Source: Gammaproteobacteria bacterium (GTDB taxonomy: Bacteria; Pseudomonadota; Gammaproteobacteria; Steroidobacterales; Steroidobacteraceae). From it: a stretch of 36,728 bases of DNA. The notes beneath the pieces are model-generated. The model did no database searches and was not told where the DNA came from. It saw only the letters and a list, made by a program, of their open reading frames with translations. Shown piece after piece: positions 1-8,620 of the stretch. The position numbers and the translations under genes are program-made. Each line of letters starts with the position of its first letter. The first letter of the stretch is position 1. Location of the stretch: NCBI GenBank assembly GCA_021773365.1, contig JAJFKF010000047.1:1-36728 (forward strand), read 5' to 3'.

Positions 1-674
1 TGCGCGGCCTTGGCCACGATCACGCCGGCGAATGGTGCCCGCACCGTGGTGTAGTCCAGCTGGACCTGTGCGGCGTCCACACCCGCCCGGGAGAGCGTGA
101 CCTGCTGCTCCTGGGAGCGGGTCTGAGCCTGCAGGGATTCCATCTGGGTGCGTGCGGTCTCCAGCGCCTGCTGCGAGACCAGATTTCGCGCCACCAGATT
201 CTCGCTGCGCGCAAGATCCCGGCGCGCCTGGGCCAGCTGGGCGTTGTACTGTTCAAGCAGCGCCCGTGCGGTCTGGTACTGAGCACGCGCCTGACTGAGG
301 GCCGCGTTCTGCGCCTTGTTTTCCAGTCGTGCCAGTACCTGCCCGGCTTCCACCCGCTCGCCTTCTTCGATCAATACCTGAGTCAGGGTGCCGGTAATCT
401 GCGCGGAGACAGTCGCCTGCCGACGGGCAGTGACATAGCCAGTGGCCTGCAACACGGCCGTGGCGCCGCCGCTGTTCGACGCAGCGACCGCCGTGGCTGC
501 CTGCACTTCAAACTGCTCACCGCGCAACAAAAACACGGCTGCCAGGCCACCCAGCAATACCACTGTGGCCAGTATGCCGCCGGCGATCCAGCGGCTGCGG
601 GGCGTAACGGAGCCCTCACGGTCACCACGCTCGATTCGCAGAGCCTGGAGCAGTTCGTTGTTGTCGACGGGCAT
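1..674 (-). CDS. HlyD/RND-type efflux periplasmic adaptor (membrane fusion protein), 3' end outside window
   Basis: The minus-strand frame is open from an ATG at 672-674 to the window edge, giving the first 224 residues. A short cytoplasmic N-terminus is followed by one hydrophobic segment at about residues 30-50 (AGGILATVVLLGGLAAVFLL). A lipoyl/barrel-sandwich half follows (VTARRQATVSAQITGTLTQV, then EEGERVEAGQVLARLENK), then a long Ala/Gln/Arg-rich coiled-coil hairpin (about 120-200). The strand LDYTTVRAPFAGVI returns to the lipoyl domain. This order is that of MacA/AcrA-like adaptors, which link an inner-membrane pump to an outer-membrane channel in the periplasm. GGAG lies 6 nt before the ATG. 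The pump gene would be expected downstream, outside the window, so substrate and partner are unknown. Confidence 0.85.
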   Translation of the reverse strand, partial: MPVDNNELLQALRIERGDREGSVTPRSRWIAGGILATVVLLGGLAAVFLLRGEQFEVQAATAVAASNSGGATAVLQATGYVTARRQATVSAQITGTLTQVLIEEGERVEAGQVLARLENKAQNAALSQARAQYQTARALLEQYNAQLAQARRDLARSENLVARNLVSQQALETARTQMESLQAQTRSQEQQVTLSRAGVDAAQVQLDYTTVRAPFAGVIVAKAA

Positions 675-774
675 GCAGGCTCCGTTCGCGGGGCGCAAGA
701 ACAATCAAGTGACGATATCATGCAGTCTGAGTGTTCTGAACTGATTTTCGCGGCCCGAAGCAACCCTCCAGGAT
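675..774. promoter_or_regulatory. Divergent intergenic region between adaptor gene and tatD
   Basis: These 100 bases separate two divergent start codons, so promoters for both must lie here or overlap it. I do not see a convincing -35/-10 pair on either strand. Confidence 0.3.
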
Positions 775-1614
775 ATGCAAAACCCTGCACTCGTCGATAT
801 CGGCATCAACCTGGCCCATGACAGCTACGACGACGATCGGGCTCAGGTCATCGAACGCGCGCAGGCCAGTGGGGTGCAGTACATGCTCATCACCGGTTCG
901 GATCTGGCGAGTACACGAGCCGCCATCGAGCTGGTACGTGAGCGACCGCTGGCCCTGCGAGCCACGGCCGGCGTTCATCCGCACCACGCTTCCGGACTGA
1001 CCGACCGCCAGCTACCGGAGCTTGAGGCGCTGATGCGCCTCCCGCAGGTCTGCGCCGCGGGTGAGTGCGGCCTGGACTACTTCCGCAATTTCTCCCCCGC
1101 GACCGATCAGGCACGCGCCTTCCATTGGCAGCTGGAGCTGGCCGTACGCACCGGCCGTCCGGTATTCCTGCATCAACGCGATGCCCACGCCGATTTCGTG
1201 CGCATCCTGCGTGAATATCTGCCATCCGCGAACAAGCCCGGCCTGGCAGGTGGGGTCGCGCACTGCTTCACCGGCTCGGCAGCCGAGGCCGAGGAATACC
1301 TGTCGCTGGGGCTGTACATCGGCATTACCGGCTGGCTGTGCGACGAGCGCCGCGGCGCGCATCTGAAGGAGGTGGTTACCCGCATTCCCATCGACAGGCT
1401 TCTCATCGAGACCGACGCTCCCTATCTGCTGCCGCGGGATTTGCCGGTGAAACCGGCATCCCGCCGCAACGAGCCGATGTATCTGCCACACATTCTCGGT
1501 ACCATCGCCAAAGCTCGTGGCGAGGACTTCCCGACGCTGGCGCAGGCAACGACGGCCAATGCCGCCCGCCTGTTCGGCTGGCCATCCCAGGAGAATGCCT
1601 GGGGGGATGCCTGA
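775..1614 (+). CDS. tatD: TatD family metal-dependent hydrolase (3'-5' exonuclease/DNase)
   Basis: The 279-residue product closely follows E. coli TatD from end to end. Shared stretches include VDIGINL near the N-terminus, AGVHPH (65-70), GECGLDYFRNFS (96-107), HCFTG (163-167), GITGWLCDERRG (183-194) and LIETDAPYLLPRDL (210-223). Probable metal ligands are E97, H133, H163 and D214. The N-terminal HxH found in YcfH-type relatives is absent here, as in TatD proper. The family are TIM-barrel Mg-dependent 3'-5' exonucleases acting on DNA and RNA, implicated in repair and DNA breakdown. The gene stands alone. The ATG is supported by alignment with TatD; an AGG lies just before it. Confidence 0.92.
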   Translation: MQNPALVDIGINLAHDSYDDDRAQVIERAQASGVQYMLITGSDLASTRAAIELVRERPLALRATAGVHPHHASGLTDRQLPELEALMRLPQVCAAGECGLDYFRNFSPATDQARAFHWQLELAVRTGRPVFLHQRDAHADFVRILREYLPSANKPGLAGGVAHCFTGSAAEAEEYLSLGLYIGITGWLCDERRGAHLKEVVTRIPIDRLLIETDAPYLLPRDLPVKPASRRNEPMYLPHILGTIAKARGEDFPTLAQATTANAARLFGWPSQENAWGDA

Positions 1615-1619
1615 GTGCC

Positions 1620-1689
1620 GCGTCCTCAGGAGTTATCCACAATTCAAGGGTGGGGATACCCATGAATTGTGGATAACTCCTGAGGACGC
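1620..1689. repeat. 70-bp near-perfect palindrome (27-bp perfect arms) with two DnaA boxes
   Basis: The arms 1620-1646 and 1663-1689 are exact reverse complements over 27 bases. Inside them an A/A mismatch is followed by a further 4-bp pairing (GGGT 1648-1651 with ACCC 1658-1661) around a 6-base loop. Each arm holds an exact consensus DnaA box, TTATCCACA, at 1633-1641 on the plus strand and 1668-1676 on the minus strand. No T-run follows on either strand, so it does not look like an intrinsic terminator. It lies between tatD and the M20 peptidase gene. It could be a mobile palindromic repeat or a DnaA-binding site; the sequence alone does not decide. Confidence 0.9.
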
Positions 1690-1736
1690 AGAACCGTAAA
1701 GTTACCTCATAATTGTCGTGTAAAAGGTTGTTTCAA

Positions 1737-3155
1737 ATGACAAAATCAATTGATTCCACGCAGGCCCGCAAGTTTGTCGACGCCACCTGGGACGACTCCA
1801 TCCTGCCCACCCTGTGCGAGTACGTACGCATCCCCAACAAATCCCCCCTGTTCGATCCGGACTGGGAGAAAAACGGCCACATGGAGAAGGCCATCCAGCT
1901 GATGGCCGACTGGTGCCGCAAGCAACCCATCAAGGACATGAAGCTGGAAATCGCCCGCCTGCCGGGCCGCACGCCACTGCTGTTCATCGAAATCCCCGGT
2001 GAAGTGGACGACACCGTGGTGCTGTACGGCCATCTGGACAAGCAGCCGGAATTCACCGGCTGGCGCGAGGGCCTGAGCCCCTGGGAGCCGGTGATCGAGA
2101 ACGGGAGGCTCTACGGCCGCGGCGGCGCCGATGACGGCTACGCGGTGTTCTCCTCGCTGACCGCCATCGCCGCCCTGCAGGCGCAGGGTATCCCTCACGC
2201 GCGGTGCGTGGTTCTGATCGAAGCCTGCGAGGAAAGCGGCAGCCCCGACCTGCCCTTCCATGTCGATGCCCTCGCCGCCCGCATCGGCACACCCAGCCTG
2301 GTGGTGTGCCTGGATGCTGAAACCGGCGACTACGATCGCCTGTGGCTGACTACTTCGCTGCGCGGAAACATCGTCGGCACACTGGACATCGAACTGCTCA
2401 CTGAAGGCGTGCATTCCGGTGCGGGAAGCGGCATCAGTACCTCCTGCGTGGATGTGCTGCGCCAGCTGCTGCGCCGCCTGTCCAATGAGAACAACGGCGA
2501 TCTGGAACTGAACGAACTGTACGTTAAGATTCCCGACGAGCGCCGCGAACAGGCCGTGGCGGCGGCCAAGGTGCTTGGCGACACGGTGGCCGCGCGCATG
2601 CCGTTCGCCCCGGGCGTGGGGCCGATGTCGAACGACCCGCTTGAGCTGCTGCTGAATTCCACCTGGAAACCCACGCTGGTGATCACCGGCATCGACGGCC
2701 TGCCCGCTGTGGGTAACGCCGGCAACGTGCTGGTACCGAAGGTTGCCGTCAAACTGTCCTTCCGCCTGCCGCCCACCTGCGACGCCGGCAAGGCGGCCGC
2801 AGCCATCAAACGGACGCTGGAAGCCGATCCGCCCTACGGCGCACGCGTGAGCTTCACCTCAGGCGCGGACACCGGCGGCTGGAACGCGCCGCCGCTGAAG
2901 ACCTGGCTGGAGGAGTCCATGCAGGCGGCCTCGAAGGCCTGCTTCGGCAATGACGTCATGCTGATGGGTACGGGCGGGACAATTCCGTTCATGGGAATGC
3001 TGGGTGAGAAATTTCCGCAGACGCAGTTTCTGGTGACCGGGGTGCTGGGACCTCACTCCAACGCGCATGGGCCCAACGAGTTTCTGCATATCGACTATGC
3101 AAAGAGGCTGACCGCTGCGGTGGCACTGGTGATGGCGCAGCACGCGCAGCAGTAA
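1737..3155 (+). CDS. M20 family metallopeptidase (dipeptidase-like)
   Basis: The 472-residue protein carries the M20 signature order: LYGHLDKQPE (H99), GRGGADDGY (D132), EACEESGS (E165/E166), CLDAETGD (D193) and a C-terminal GPHSNAHGPNE (H440 or H444). Together these would bind two Zn ions. A dimerisation (lid) domain at about 210-330 separates the halves of the catalytic domain. The family hydrolyses dipeptides and acylated amino acids in the cytoplasm; the exact substrate cannot be read from sequence. I chose ATG 1737 because AAGG lies 9 nt upstream; a TTG at 1713 would extend the frame by 8 residues without support. It converges with the NERD gene and has no operon partner. Confidence 0.88.
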   Translation: MTKSIDSTQARKFVDATWDDSILPTLCEYVRIPNKSPLFDPDWEKNGHMEKAIQLMADWCRKQPIKDMKLEIARLPGRTPLLFIEIPGEVDDTVVLYGHLDKQPEFTGWREGLSPWEPVIENGRLYGRGGADDGYAVFSSLTAIAALQAQGIPHARCVVLIEACEESGSPDLPFHVDALAARIGTPSLVVCLDAETGDYDRLWLTTSLRGNIVGTLDIELLTEGVHSGAGSGISTSCVDVLRQLLRRLSNENNGDLELNELYVKIPDERREQAVAAAKVLGDTVAARMPFAPGVGPMSNDPLELLLNSTWKPTLVITGIDGLPAVGNAGNVLVPKVAVKLSFRLPPTCDAGKAAAAIKRTLEADPPYGARVSFTSGADTGGWNAPPLKTWLEESMQAASKACFGNDVMLMGTGGTIPFMGMLGEKFPQTQFLVTGVLGPHSNAHGPNEFLHIDYAKRLTAAVALVMAQHAQQ

Positions 3156-3195
3156 GACAGCGGTCGTTACGGCATTACCGTTCAATCACGCCGGA

Positions 3196-3792
3196 TCAAT
3201 ATCTCTTCAGGTCGCTTGGCCGCACCGCGGCCTTGATCCGCTCCCAATCCGGCTGAAAACGCGCCAGCGTGGCCTGCATGGCCGCCGGTTCCACCGGTGC
3301 GTACTCGCCCGGCAGCGAATCGAGCATCAGTACACACCGGGGGCGACCCTTGGGAAAGCGCGCACGCGCGGTGAACAACACCCGCCCCTCGACGGGGGTC
3401 TCCCCGGCCAGCAGCTTCACCGCAGCCACCCGGTCGTACAAGGCGCCCTGGGGATTGGCAAAGCTGTAACGGTGATTGCGCGCCATCACCGTCCACTCGT
3501 CCATCTGATCGCCGCCAAAGACCATCCCTGTAGTCTCGCGCAGATCAAGGACCAGCACGCCGCGCTGCGTCAGGAGCAGGAAATCGACATGCAGCTGTCC
3601 GTCCATGCCGTCTGGTATCAGCACATCCATCACCATGTCATGAGATCCGGCGCGCACCGCCCGGCGCAGCTTGCGCAGCGTTGCATAGCGCCGGTAGCGC
3701 ATGTAGCCATACACGGCCGCAGCCATGCACAGCGCACCGATGGCGATACAGGCCAGCAACCACGGATCGATGCGTTCGAAATCAAGATTCAT
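3196..3792 (-). CDS. Membrane-anchored NERD-domain protein
   Basis: The 198-residue protein begins with one hydrophobic helix at about 12-31 (PWLLACIAIGALCMAAAVYG) followed by a basic stretch, indicating an inner-membrane anchor with a cytoplasmic domain. Residues about 45-150 resemble the NERD (nuclease-related) domain: a strand HVDFLLLTQRGVLVLDLRET, then GGDQMDEWTV and a helix NPQGALYDRVAAVK. NERD domains share the restriction-endonuclease-like fold and often sit in DNA-processing proteins. The usual acidic and lysine residues are only partly recognisable, so activity is uncertain. Its ATG overlaps the thrC stop (ATGA), with only an AGGA 12 nt upstream, so it is probably translated by coupling to thrC. 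That link to threonine synthesis is unexplained. Confidence 0.7.
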   Translation of the reverse strand: MNLDFERIDPWLLACIAIGALCMAAAVYGYMRYRRYATLRKLRRAVRAGSHDMVMDVLIPDGMDGQLHVDFLLLTQRGVLVLDLRETTGMVFGGDQMDEWTVMARNHRYSFANPQGALYDRVAAVKLLAGETPVEGRVLFTARARFPKGRPRCVLMLDSLPGEYAPVEPAAMQATLARFQPDWERIKAAVRPSDLKRY

Positions 3793-5087
3793 GCTGCTAT
3801 CAGTTCCTGCTTGAACAAACCGGCATCGGCATCGAGTTGACGGCAGTGAGCCGGCAGCGTCAGCAACGCGGCCAGTGCCTCAGGCACCGGTATTTCCCGG
3901 CCGATCAGGGGTTCGACAATTTCGCTGAACTTCGCCGGATGGGCCGTGGCCACGATCACCCAGTGATGCGCCTCGCGCTCCTGCTGCGGCAACCTGGCAT
4001 AGGCCTCGGCTGCAGTGGCCGTATGTGGACACCAGACCCGACCCCAGGTGGCATAGTCGGCACGGATGCGCGCGCATATGGCGTCATCGTCCACGGATAC
4101 AGCCTGCACCTGATCGCGCAGTGCATGAACTTGTGGATACAGCGCACGCAGACGTTCCATGTTGCTCGGATCGCCCACATCCATCGCCGAAGCCAGCGTC
4201 GCCACGCTCGAACGTGGCTGCCATTGCCCGGTCTGCAGGTAGTCCGGCACGGTACGGTTGGCATTGTGAGCCAGCACGATACGCCCGATGGGCAAACCCG
4301 CCTCCCGCGCCCATACGCAGGCCATGACATTGCCAAGGTTGCCGCTGGGAACAATGAACGAGGCCTTGCGTCCGGTCCGCTCCTGCACCTGCAGGCTGGC
4401 CGCTGCGTAGTAGACCAGCTGCGGCAGCAATCGACCGATGTTGATGCTGTTGGCTGAGGACAGCTCGCGTGCAGCGGTGATGTCAGCGTCGCTGAAGGCG
4501 CCTTTCACCAGGCGCTGGCAGTCGTCGAAACTGCCGCGAACTGCATAGCTATGAACATTGTCGCCCCAGCAGGTCAGCTGCTGCTGCTGCCGGGGTGAAA
4601 CCTGACCGAGGGGGAACAGTACAAACACCTCCACCCATGGCCGGCGATGAAAGGCAGCCGCCACTGCGCCGCCCGTATCCCCGGAGGTAGCCACCAGGAT
4701 GGTCAACGGCCGCTGCGAGCCGGCACGTACACGTTCAAGGCAACCGGACAGAAAGCGCGCACCGAAATCCTTGAAAGCGGCCGTGGGACCGTGGAACAGT
4801 TCCAGCACTTCAACCGGCTCGCGACCCGATTCCAGCGCAACCAGCGGAGCGGGAAAGTTGAATGCCTCGCTGGCAATCTGCGCCAGCTCCGGATGCAGTT
4901 GATCGCCGGAGAAGAAAGGCTCCAGCGCCCAGTGCGCCACAGCCGGCAGCAAAGTGGAATCCGGCCCGCCCTGCAGACGCGGCAGTGATTGCGGAATGTA
5001 CAGCCCGCCATCCGGCGCCAGGCCCCTGCCAATGGCTGTGGTCAGCGTGGCTGTCCGTTCGACGTTGCGGCTACTGGCGAAAATCAT
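3789..5087 (-). CDS. thrC: Threonine synthase
   Basis: The 432-residue product is a fold-type II PLP enzyme converting O-phosphohomoserine to threonine. The PLP lysine is K106 in ELFHGPTAAFKDFGARFL. The phosphate-binding and serine-rich segments LVATSGDTGGAVAAAF and SFIVPSGNLGNVMA are clear, and the start MIFASSRN with GLAPDGGLYIP is typical of the ThrC family. It is the third thr biosynthetic gene in a tight minus-strand run: the thrB stop lies 2 nt before its ATG, and its own stop overlaps the NERD gene. Length is normal for the gammaproteobacterial form. Confidence 0.95.
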   Translation of the reverse strand: MIFASSRNVERTATLTTAIGRGLAPDGGLYIPQSLPRLQGGPDSTLLPAVAHWALEPFFSGDQLHPELAQIASEAFNFPAPLVALESGREPVEVLELFHGPTAAFKDFGARFLSGCLERVRAGSQRPLTILVATSGDTGGAVAAAFHRRPWVEVFVLFPLGQVSPRQQQQLTCWGDNVHSYAVRGSFDDCQRLVKGAFSDADITAARELSSANSINIGRLLPQLVYYAAASLQVQERTGRKASFIVPSGNLGNVMACVWAREAGLPIGRIVLAHNANRTVPDYLQTGQWQPRSSVATLASAMDVGDPSNMERLRALYPQVHALRDQVQAVSVDDDAICARIRADYATWGRVWCPHTATAAEAYARLPQQEREAHHWVIVATAHPAKFSEIVEPLIGREIPVPEALAALLTLPAHCRQLDADAGLFKQELIAA

Positions 5088-5089
5088 CT

Positions 5090-6028
5090 TCAGGCCGTGC
5101 CATCCTCGATCCGTGCACCAGGCGGCTCGATCATGGTGACCCAGCTATCCGCATCCAGCCCATGTGCGGAAAATGCCGCCACCATGGCCCCACGGATAGC
5201 CTCCGCCCGCGGCGCCTCGCACCAGGCGAACACCGTCGGCCCCGCACCGGAGATCGAGCAACCCAGCGCGCCGTGCGCCATGGCGGCAGTACGAACCTCT
5301 GGAAATCCGGGAATCAGGGTCTGGCGCTGACGCTCGATAACCACGTCCTCGAATGAATCACGAATGAGATCCAGATCACCCGAGTAACAGCCGGAGATGA
5401 AACCGGCCAGATTGGCCGTCTGCCAGACAAAATCCGACAGCGTCACGTTTGCGCTCAGCACCCCCCGCGCCGCACGCGTTTCCAGTTCCAGGTGCGGATG
5501 CACCAGCACGCAGCGCACTCCGCCCGGCACCGGCACCTGTTTGATACGCGGGTTATCCACGCCCACCGTCAATACCAGCCCGCCAAACAGCGACGGGGAG
5601 ATGTTGTCGACGTGCACCGAGCCGCTGGCCACCTGTTCGCCGTGCATGGCGCACTTCAGCAGCGTCATCTTGTCAGCCGGGTTTGGCAGCAGCGCATTGG
5701 CGGCGACCACAGCTGCTACGGCGGAGGCTGCCGAACCACCAAGGCCTGAACTCAAGGGAATGCCCTTCTCGATCTGCAATTCAACGCCGCCCTGCCCGCC
5801 CTGGGCCTCCCACAGGCTCATGACAGCCTTGCCCGCGGTATTGCGCTGCGCATCGAGCGGCAGGCGGGTGACCACCCCGGTAATGGCCGTGATGCGTACG
5901 CCCGGTTTATCTGTGCGCCGCGCAGTGACACGGTCCCCCAGGGCCTGCACCGTGTGACCGAGGATGTCGAACCCGATACCGACGTTGGCAACGGTGGCCG
6001 GGGCAAAAGCGACAGCCGAATCGCGCAT
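5090..6028 (-). CDS. thrB: Homoserine kinase
   Basis: This 312-residue GHMP-superfamily kinase phosphorylates homoserine for ThrC. The start MRDSAVAFAPATVANVGIGF is the family N-terminus, and the GHMP nucleotide loop PLSSGLGGSAAS lies at 91-102. The C-terminal glycine-rich motif SGAGPTVFAW is also present. I use ATG 6028, not the upstream frame start, because AGGAG sits 6 nt before it and the conserved N-terminus begins there. The Shine-Dalgarno overlaps the thrA stop codon (TAG at 6037-6039), suggesting coupling with thrA. Confidence 0.95.
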   Translation of the reverse strand: MRDSAVAFAPATVANVGIGFDILGHTVQALGDRVTARRTDKPGVRITAITGVVTRLPLDAQRNTAGKAVMSLWEAQGGQGGVELQIEKGIPLSSGLGGSAASAVAAVVAANALLPNPADKMTLLKCAMHGEQVASGSVHVDNISPSLFGGLVLTVGVDNPRIKQVPVPGGVRCVLVHPHLELETRAARGVLSANVTLSDFVWQTANLAGFISGCYSGDLDLIRDSFEDVVIERQRQTLIPGFPEVRTAAMAHGALGCSISGAGPTVFAWCEAPRAEAIRGAMVAAFSAHGLDADSWVTMIEPPGARIEDGTA

Positions 6029-6036
6029 GCTTACTC

Positions 6037-8562
6037 CTATAAACGCGCGCCGAGATAGGCGCACAGACGCAGCAGGTCGGCGAACACACCGCCGGCGGTG
6101 ACTTCCGGGCCCGCGCCCGGCCCCTGCACGATCAGGGGATTATCGCAGTATCGCCGGGTGGCGAAACGTACGATATTGTCCGTCAACGCGATGCCCGCAA
6201 AAGGATGGCTCCGCTCCAGCGCCACGCAACCCACGGTTGCCTTGCCGGCCGGGTCGAGGCGTCCGACGTAACGCAGCACGCAACCCTCGGCATGCGCGCG
6301 TCGATAGCGTTCCTGGATGTGGGCATCGTGCTCGGGCAGACGCTGCAGGAATTCCTCCAGCTCACACCTGACGAGGCTTTCCGGCACCAGGCTCTCCACC
6401 TGCACATCCTCGAGTTCAAGTTCCATGCCCATCTCACGACCGAGAATGATCAACTTGCGCGCCACATCCATTCCGGAAAGGTCATCGCGCGGATCGGGTT
6501 CCGTGTAGCCCCGGGCCTTCGCCTCCCGCACGATGGTGGAGAACGGTACGGTGCCATCGTAGATATTGAACAGGTACGCCAGCGTGCCCGAGAAGATACC
6601 CTCGATACCCGTTACTTGGTCTCCCGTGGCACACAGGTCGCGCACGGTCTGGATTACCGGCAGGCCGGCGCCCACCGTAGCCTCGTACAGATAGTGGCTG
6701 CCGGCAGCGCGGCGCGCGGCGCGGATGGCGCGATAGTTCTCGAGCCCGCCGCTGTTCGCTTTCTTGTTTGGCGTCACCAGGTGCACGCCTGCCCCCAGCC
6801 ATTCGGCATAGTGAGCCGCCACATCAGCACTGGCGGTGCAATCGACAATTACGGCATGCGGCAGGAAATCGGCGTTGACGAAGGCAGCGAACTGCGCGCT
6901 ATCCGCTTTCTGGCCTGCTTCCGCGAGTCGCTCGCGCCAATTGCGGAGATCGATGCCGCCATCATCCAGCAGCATGCGACTGGAACTCATCAGTCCGCGC
7001 ACCCGCAGATCAAGCCTGAACTCGCTGCGCAGCCGTTCGATCTGGCCAGCGAGTTGGTCGAGGAAGACTCCACCCACGGTTCCGGGACCGATCACGCCGA
7101 GCGAAACGGTGTGCGGTGAAAGATAGAAAGCGGCGTGCACGGCCCGCAGCGCCTTGGTGGTGCTGCGGCCATCGATGACCAGCGAGATGTTGCGTTCCGA
7201 GGCGCCCTGGGCGATGGCGCGGATATTGACCGCTGCACCGGCCAGGGCAGAGAAAACCCGTGCCGCCACGCCGTGCGTGCCGGCCATGCCATCGCCCACT
7301 ACCGCCAGAATGCTCAGGCCCCGGTCCACGGTCACGCTCTGGATCTGCCCCTGCTGCAACTCGCCGTTAAATGCGCGGCGAATCACTTCCTCGGCCTCAT
7401 CAGCCTGGGTCTCCGGTATGGCACAGCAGATGGAGTGTTCCGAGCTGCCCTGCGAGATCAGGATGACGGAGATGTTCTCCTCACGCAGCGCGCCGAACAG
7501 CCGGCTCGCGGTGCCAGGCACACCAATCATGCCCGCCCCTTCCAGATTGAGCAGCGCAATCGCTCCAATGCTGGTGATGCCCTTGACTGGCAACTTTGAC
7601 TCCGGCTGTGCGCAGATCAGCGTACCGGGTTTTTCCGGCGCAAAGGTATTGCGGATGTACAGCGGGATATCGCAATCCACGGCCGGCGCCATGGTCTGCG
7701 GATGCAAGACCTTGGCGCCGAAATAGGCCAGCTCCATGGCTTCCGTATAGGACAGGGAGTCGATCACCTGGGCATCGGGCACCAGCCGCGGATCGGCGCT
7801 AAGCACCCCGTCCACGTCGGTCCAGATGTGAATCTCCCGCGCCTGCAGCAGTGCACCGAAGATCGAAGCCGAGAAATCACTGCCGTTGCGCCCAAGTGTA
7901 GTCTGCAGCCCGCGCGTGTCGGTGGCAATGAAGCCGGTGATGACCGCGATGGACGGAGCTGCAGAGGCCAGGACCGCATGCAGGCGGCGGCTTGATTCCT
8001 CCCACTGCACAGCCGGACCCAGCGGCCCCCACTCCACCACCAGCACCTTGCGCGCATCCACCCAATACACGTCACCGGAGCCAGCCGCCTGCTGCTCCCG
8101 CAGCAGCGCGGCAAACAAACGAGTCGACCAGATCTCGCCAAACCCCGCCACCAGATCGCGAATGTTGCGGCCCGCCATGCGGGTCAGTCTGACCGTCTGC
8201 AGGACCCCGAGAATATCGCGGCAATCGGTTTTCAGCTCGGCAACATAGGCCGCTGCCGCGCCGGGCTTGAGCAGCGATTCGGCCATGCCGATGTGTCGTT
8301 CGCGCAATTCCGCCAGGCGTGATTCAAAGGCAGGATCCTGCCGCTCGGCCAGGCCCAGTATCTCGTACAGCGCATCGGTGGCGCCACGGCTGGCTGAAAG
8401 CACAACTGCCTGCGCTGGCCCTTGCACTGGCCCCTGCGCCGACGCCGCAGCTCTGCCGGGGCCTGCTGGCGCCTTTGCCAGGACAATAGCGGCAACGCGC
8501 CGGAAGCATTCAGCGTCGGCGAGGCTTGAGCCGCCGAATTTATGCACGACCCAGGTAGACAT
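6037..8562 (-). CDS. thrA: Bifunctional aspartokinase / homoserine dehydrogenase I
   Basis: At 841 residues this is a ThrA-type fusion. The aspartokinase part starts with VVHKFGGSSLADA and includes TLGRNGSDFSA and EIWTDVDGVLSADPR-like segments. Two ACT regulatory domains follow at about 315-470 (ISVILISQGSSEHSI, VNIRAIAQGASERNI), the usual sites of threonine feedback. The homoserine dehydrogenase part runs from about 475, with GVIGPGTVGG for NAD(P), VTPNKKANSGG, and GYTEPDPRDDLSGMDVARK. It supplies aspartyl phosphate and homoserine for Thr and Met. One oddity is a Pro/Gln/Ala/Gly-rich insert at about 30-52, between the first two strands, absent from the E. coli enzyme. No clear Shine-Dalgarno precedes the ATG, and I see no thr leader peptide. 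Confidence 0.95.
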   Translation of the reverse strand: MSTWVVHKFGGSSLADAECFRRVAAIVLAKAPAGPGRAAASAQGPVQGPAQAVVLSASRGATDALYEILGLAERQDPAFESRLAELRERHIGMAESLLKPGAAAAYVAELKTDCRDILGVLQTVRLTRMAGRNIRDLVAGFGEIWSTRLFAALLREQQAAGSGDVYWVDARKVLVVEWGPLGPAVQWEESSRRLHAVLASAAPSIAVITGFIATDTRGLQTTLGRNGSDFSASIFGALLQAREIHIWTDVDGVLSADPRLVPDAQVIDSLSYTEAMELAYFGAKVLHPQTMAPAVDCDIPLYIRNTFAPEKPGTLICAQPESKLPVKGITSIGAIALLNLEGAGMIGVPGTASRLFGALREENISVILISQGSSEHSICCAIPETQADEAEEVIRRAFNGELQQGQIQSVTVDRGLSILAVVGDGMAGTHGVAARVFSALAGAAVNIRAIAQGASERNISLVIDGRSTTKALRAVHAAFYLSPHTVSLGVIGPGTVGGVFLDQLAGQIERLRSEFRLDLRVRGLMSSSRMLLDDGGIDLRNWRERLAEAGQKADSAQFAAFVNADFLPHAVIVDCTASADVAAHYAEWLGAGVHLVTPNKKANSGGLENYRAIRAARRAAGSHYLYEATVGAGLPVIQTVRDLCATGDQVTGIEGIFSGTLAYLFNIYDGTVPFSTIVREAKARGYTEPDPRDDLSGMDVARKLIILGREMGMELELEDVQVESLVPESLVRCELEEFLQRLPEHDAHIQERYRRAHAEGCVLRYVGRLDPAGKATVGCVALERSHPFAGIALTDNIVRFATRRYCDNPLIVQGPGAGPEVTAGGVFADLLRLCAYLGARL

Positions 8563-8582
8563 CGAACTGAACTTGGAGTGAT

Positions 8583-8604
8583 TCCCGCGAAATGCAGCGC
8601 GGGA
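8583..8604. other. Short GC hairpin between imm26-like gene and thrA
   Basis: TCCCGCG (8583-8589) and CGCGGGA (8598-8604) form a 7-bp stem with an 8-base loop, 21 nt before the thrA ATG on the minus strand. No U-run follows. It may modulate thrA translation, or be neutral. Confidence 0.35.
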
Positions 8605-8620
8605 CTGTAATGGAGAACCT

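Noticed and set aside
1713-1736. TTG start for the M20 peptidase adding eight residues
   Set aside because: ATG 1737 has AAGG at good spacing; the extra residues lack family support.
5552-5560. DnaA-box-like TTATCCACG inside thrB
   Set aside because: One mismatch, inside a conserved coding region, not paired with another box.
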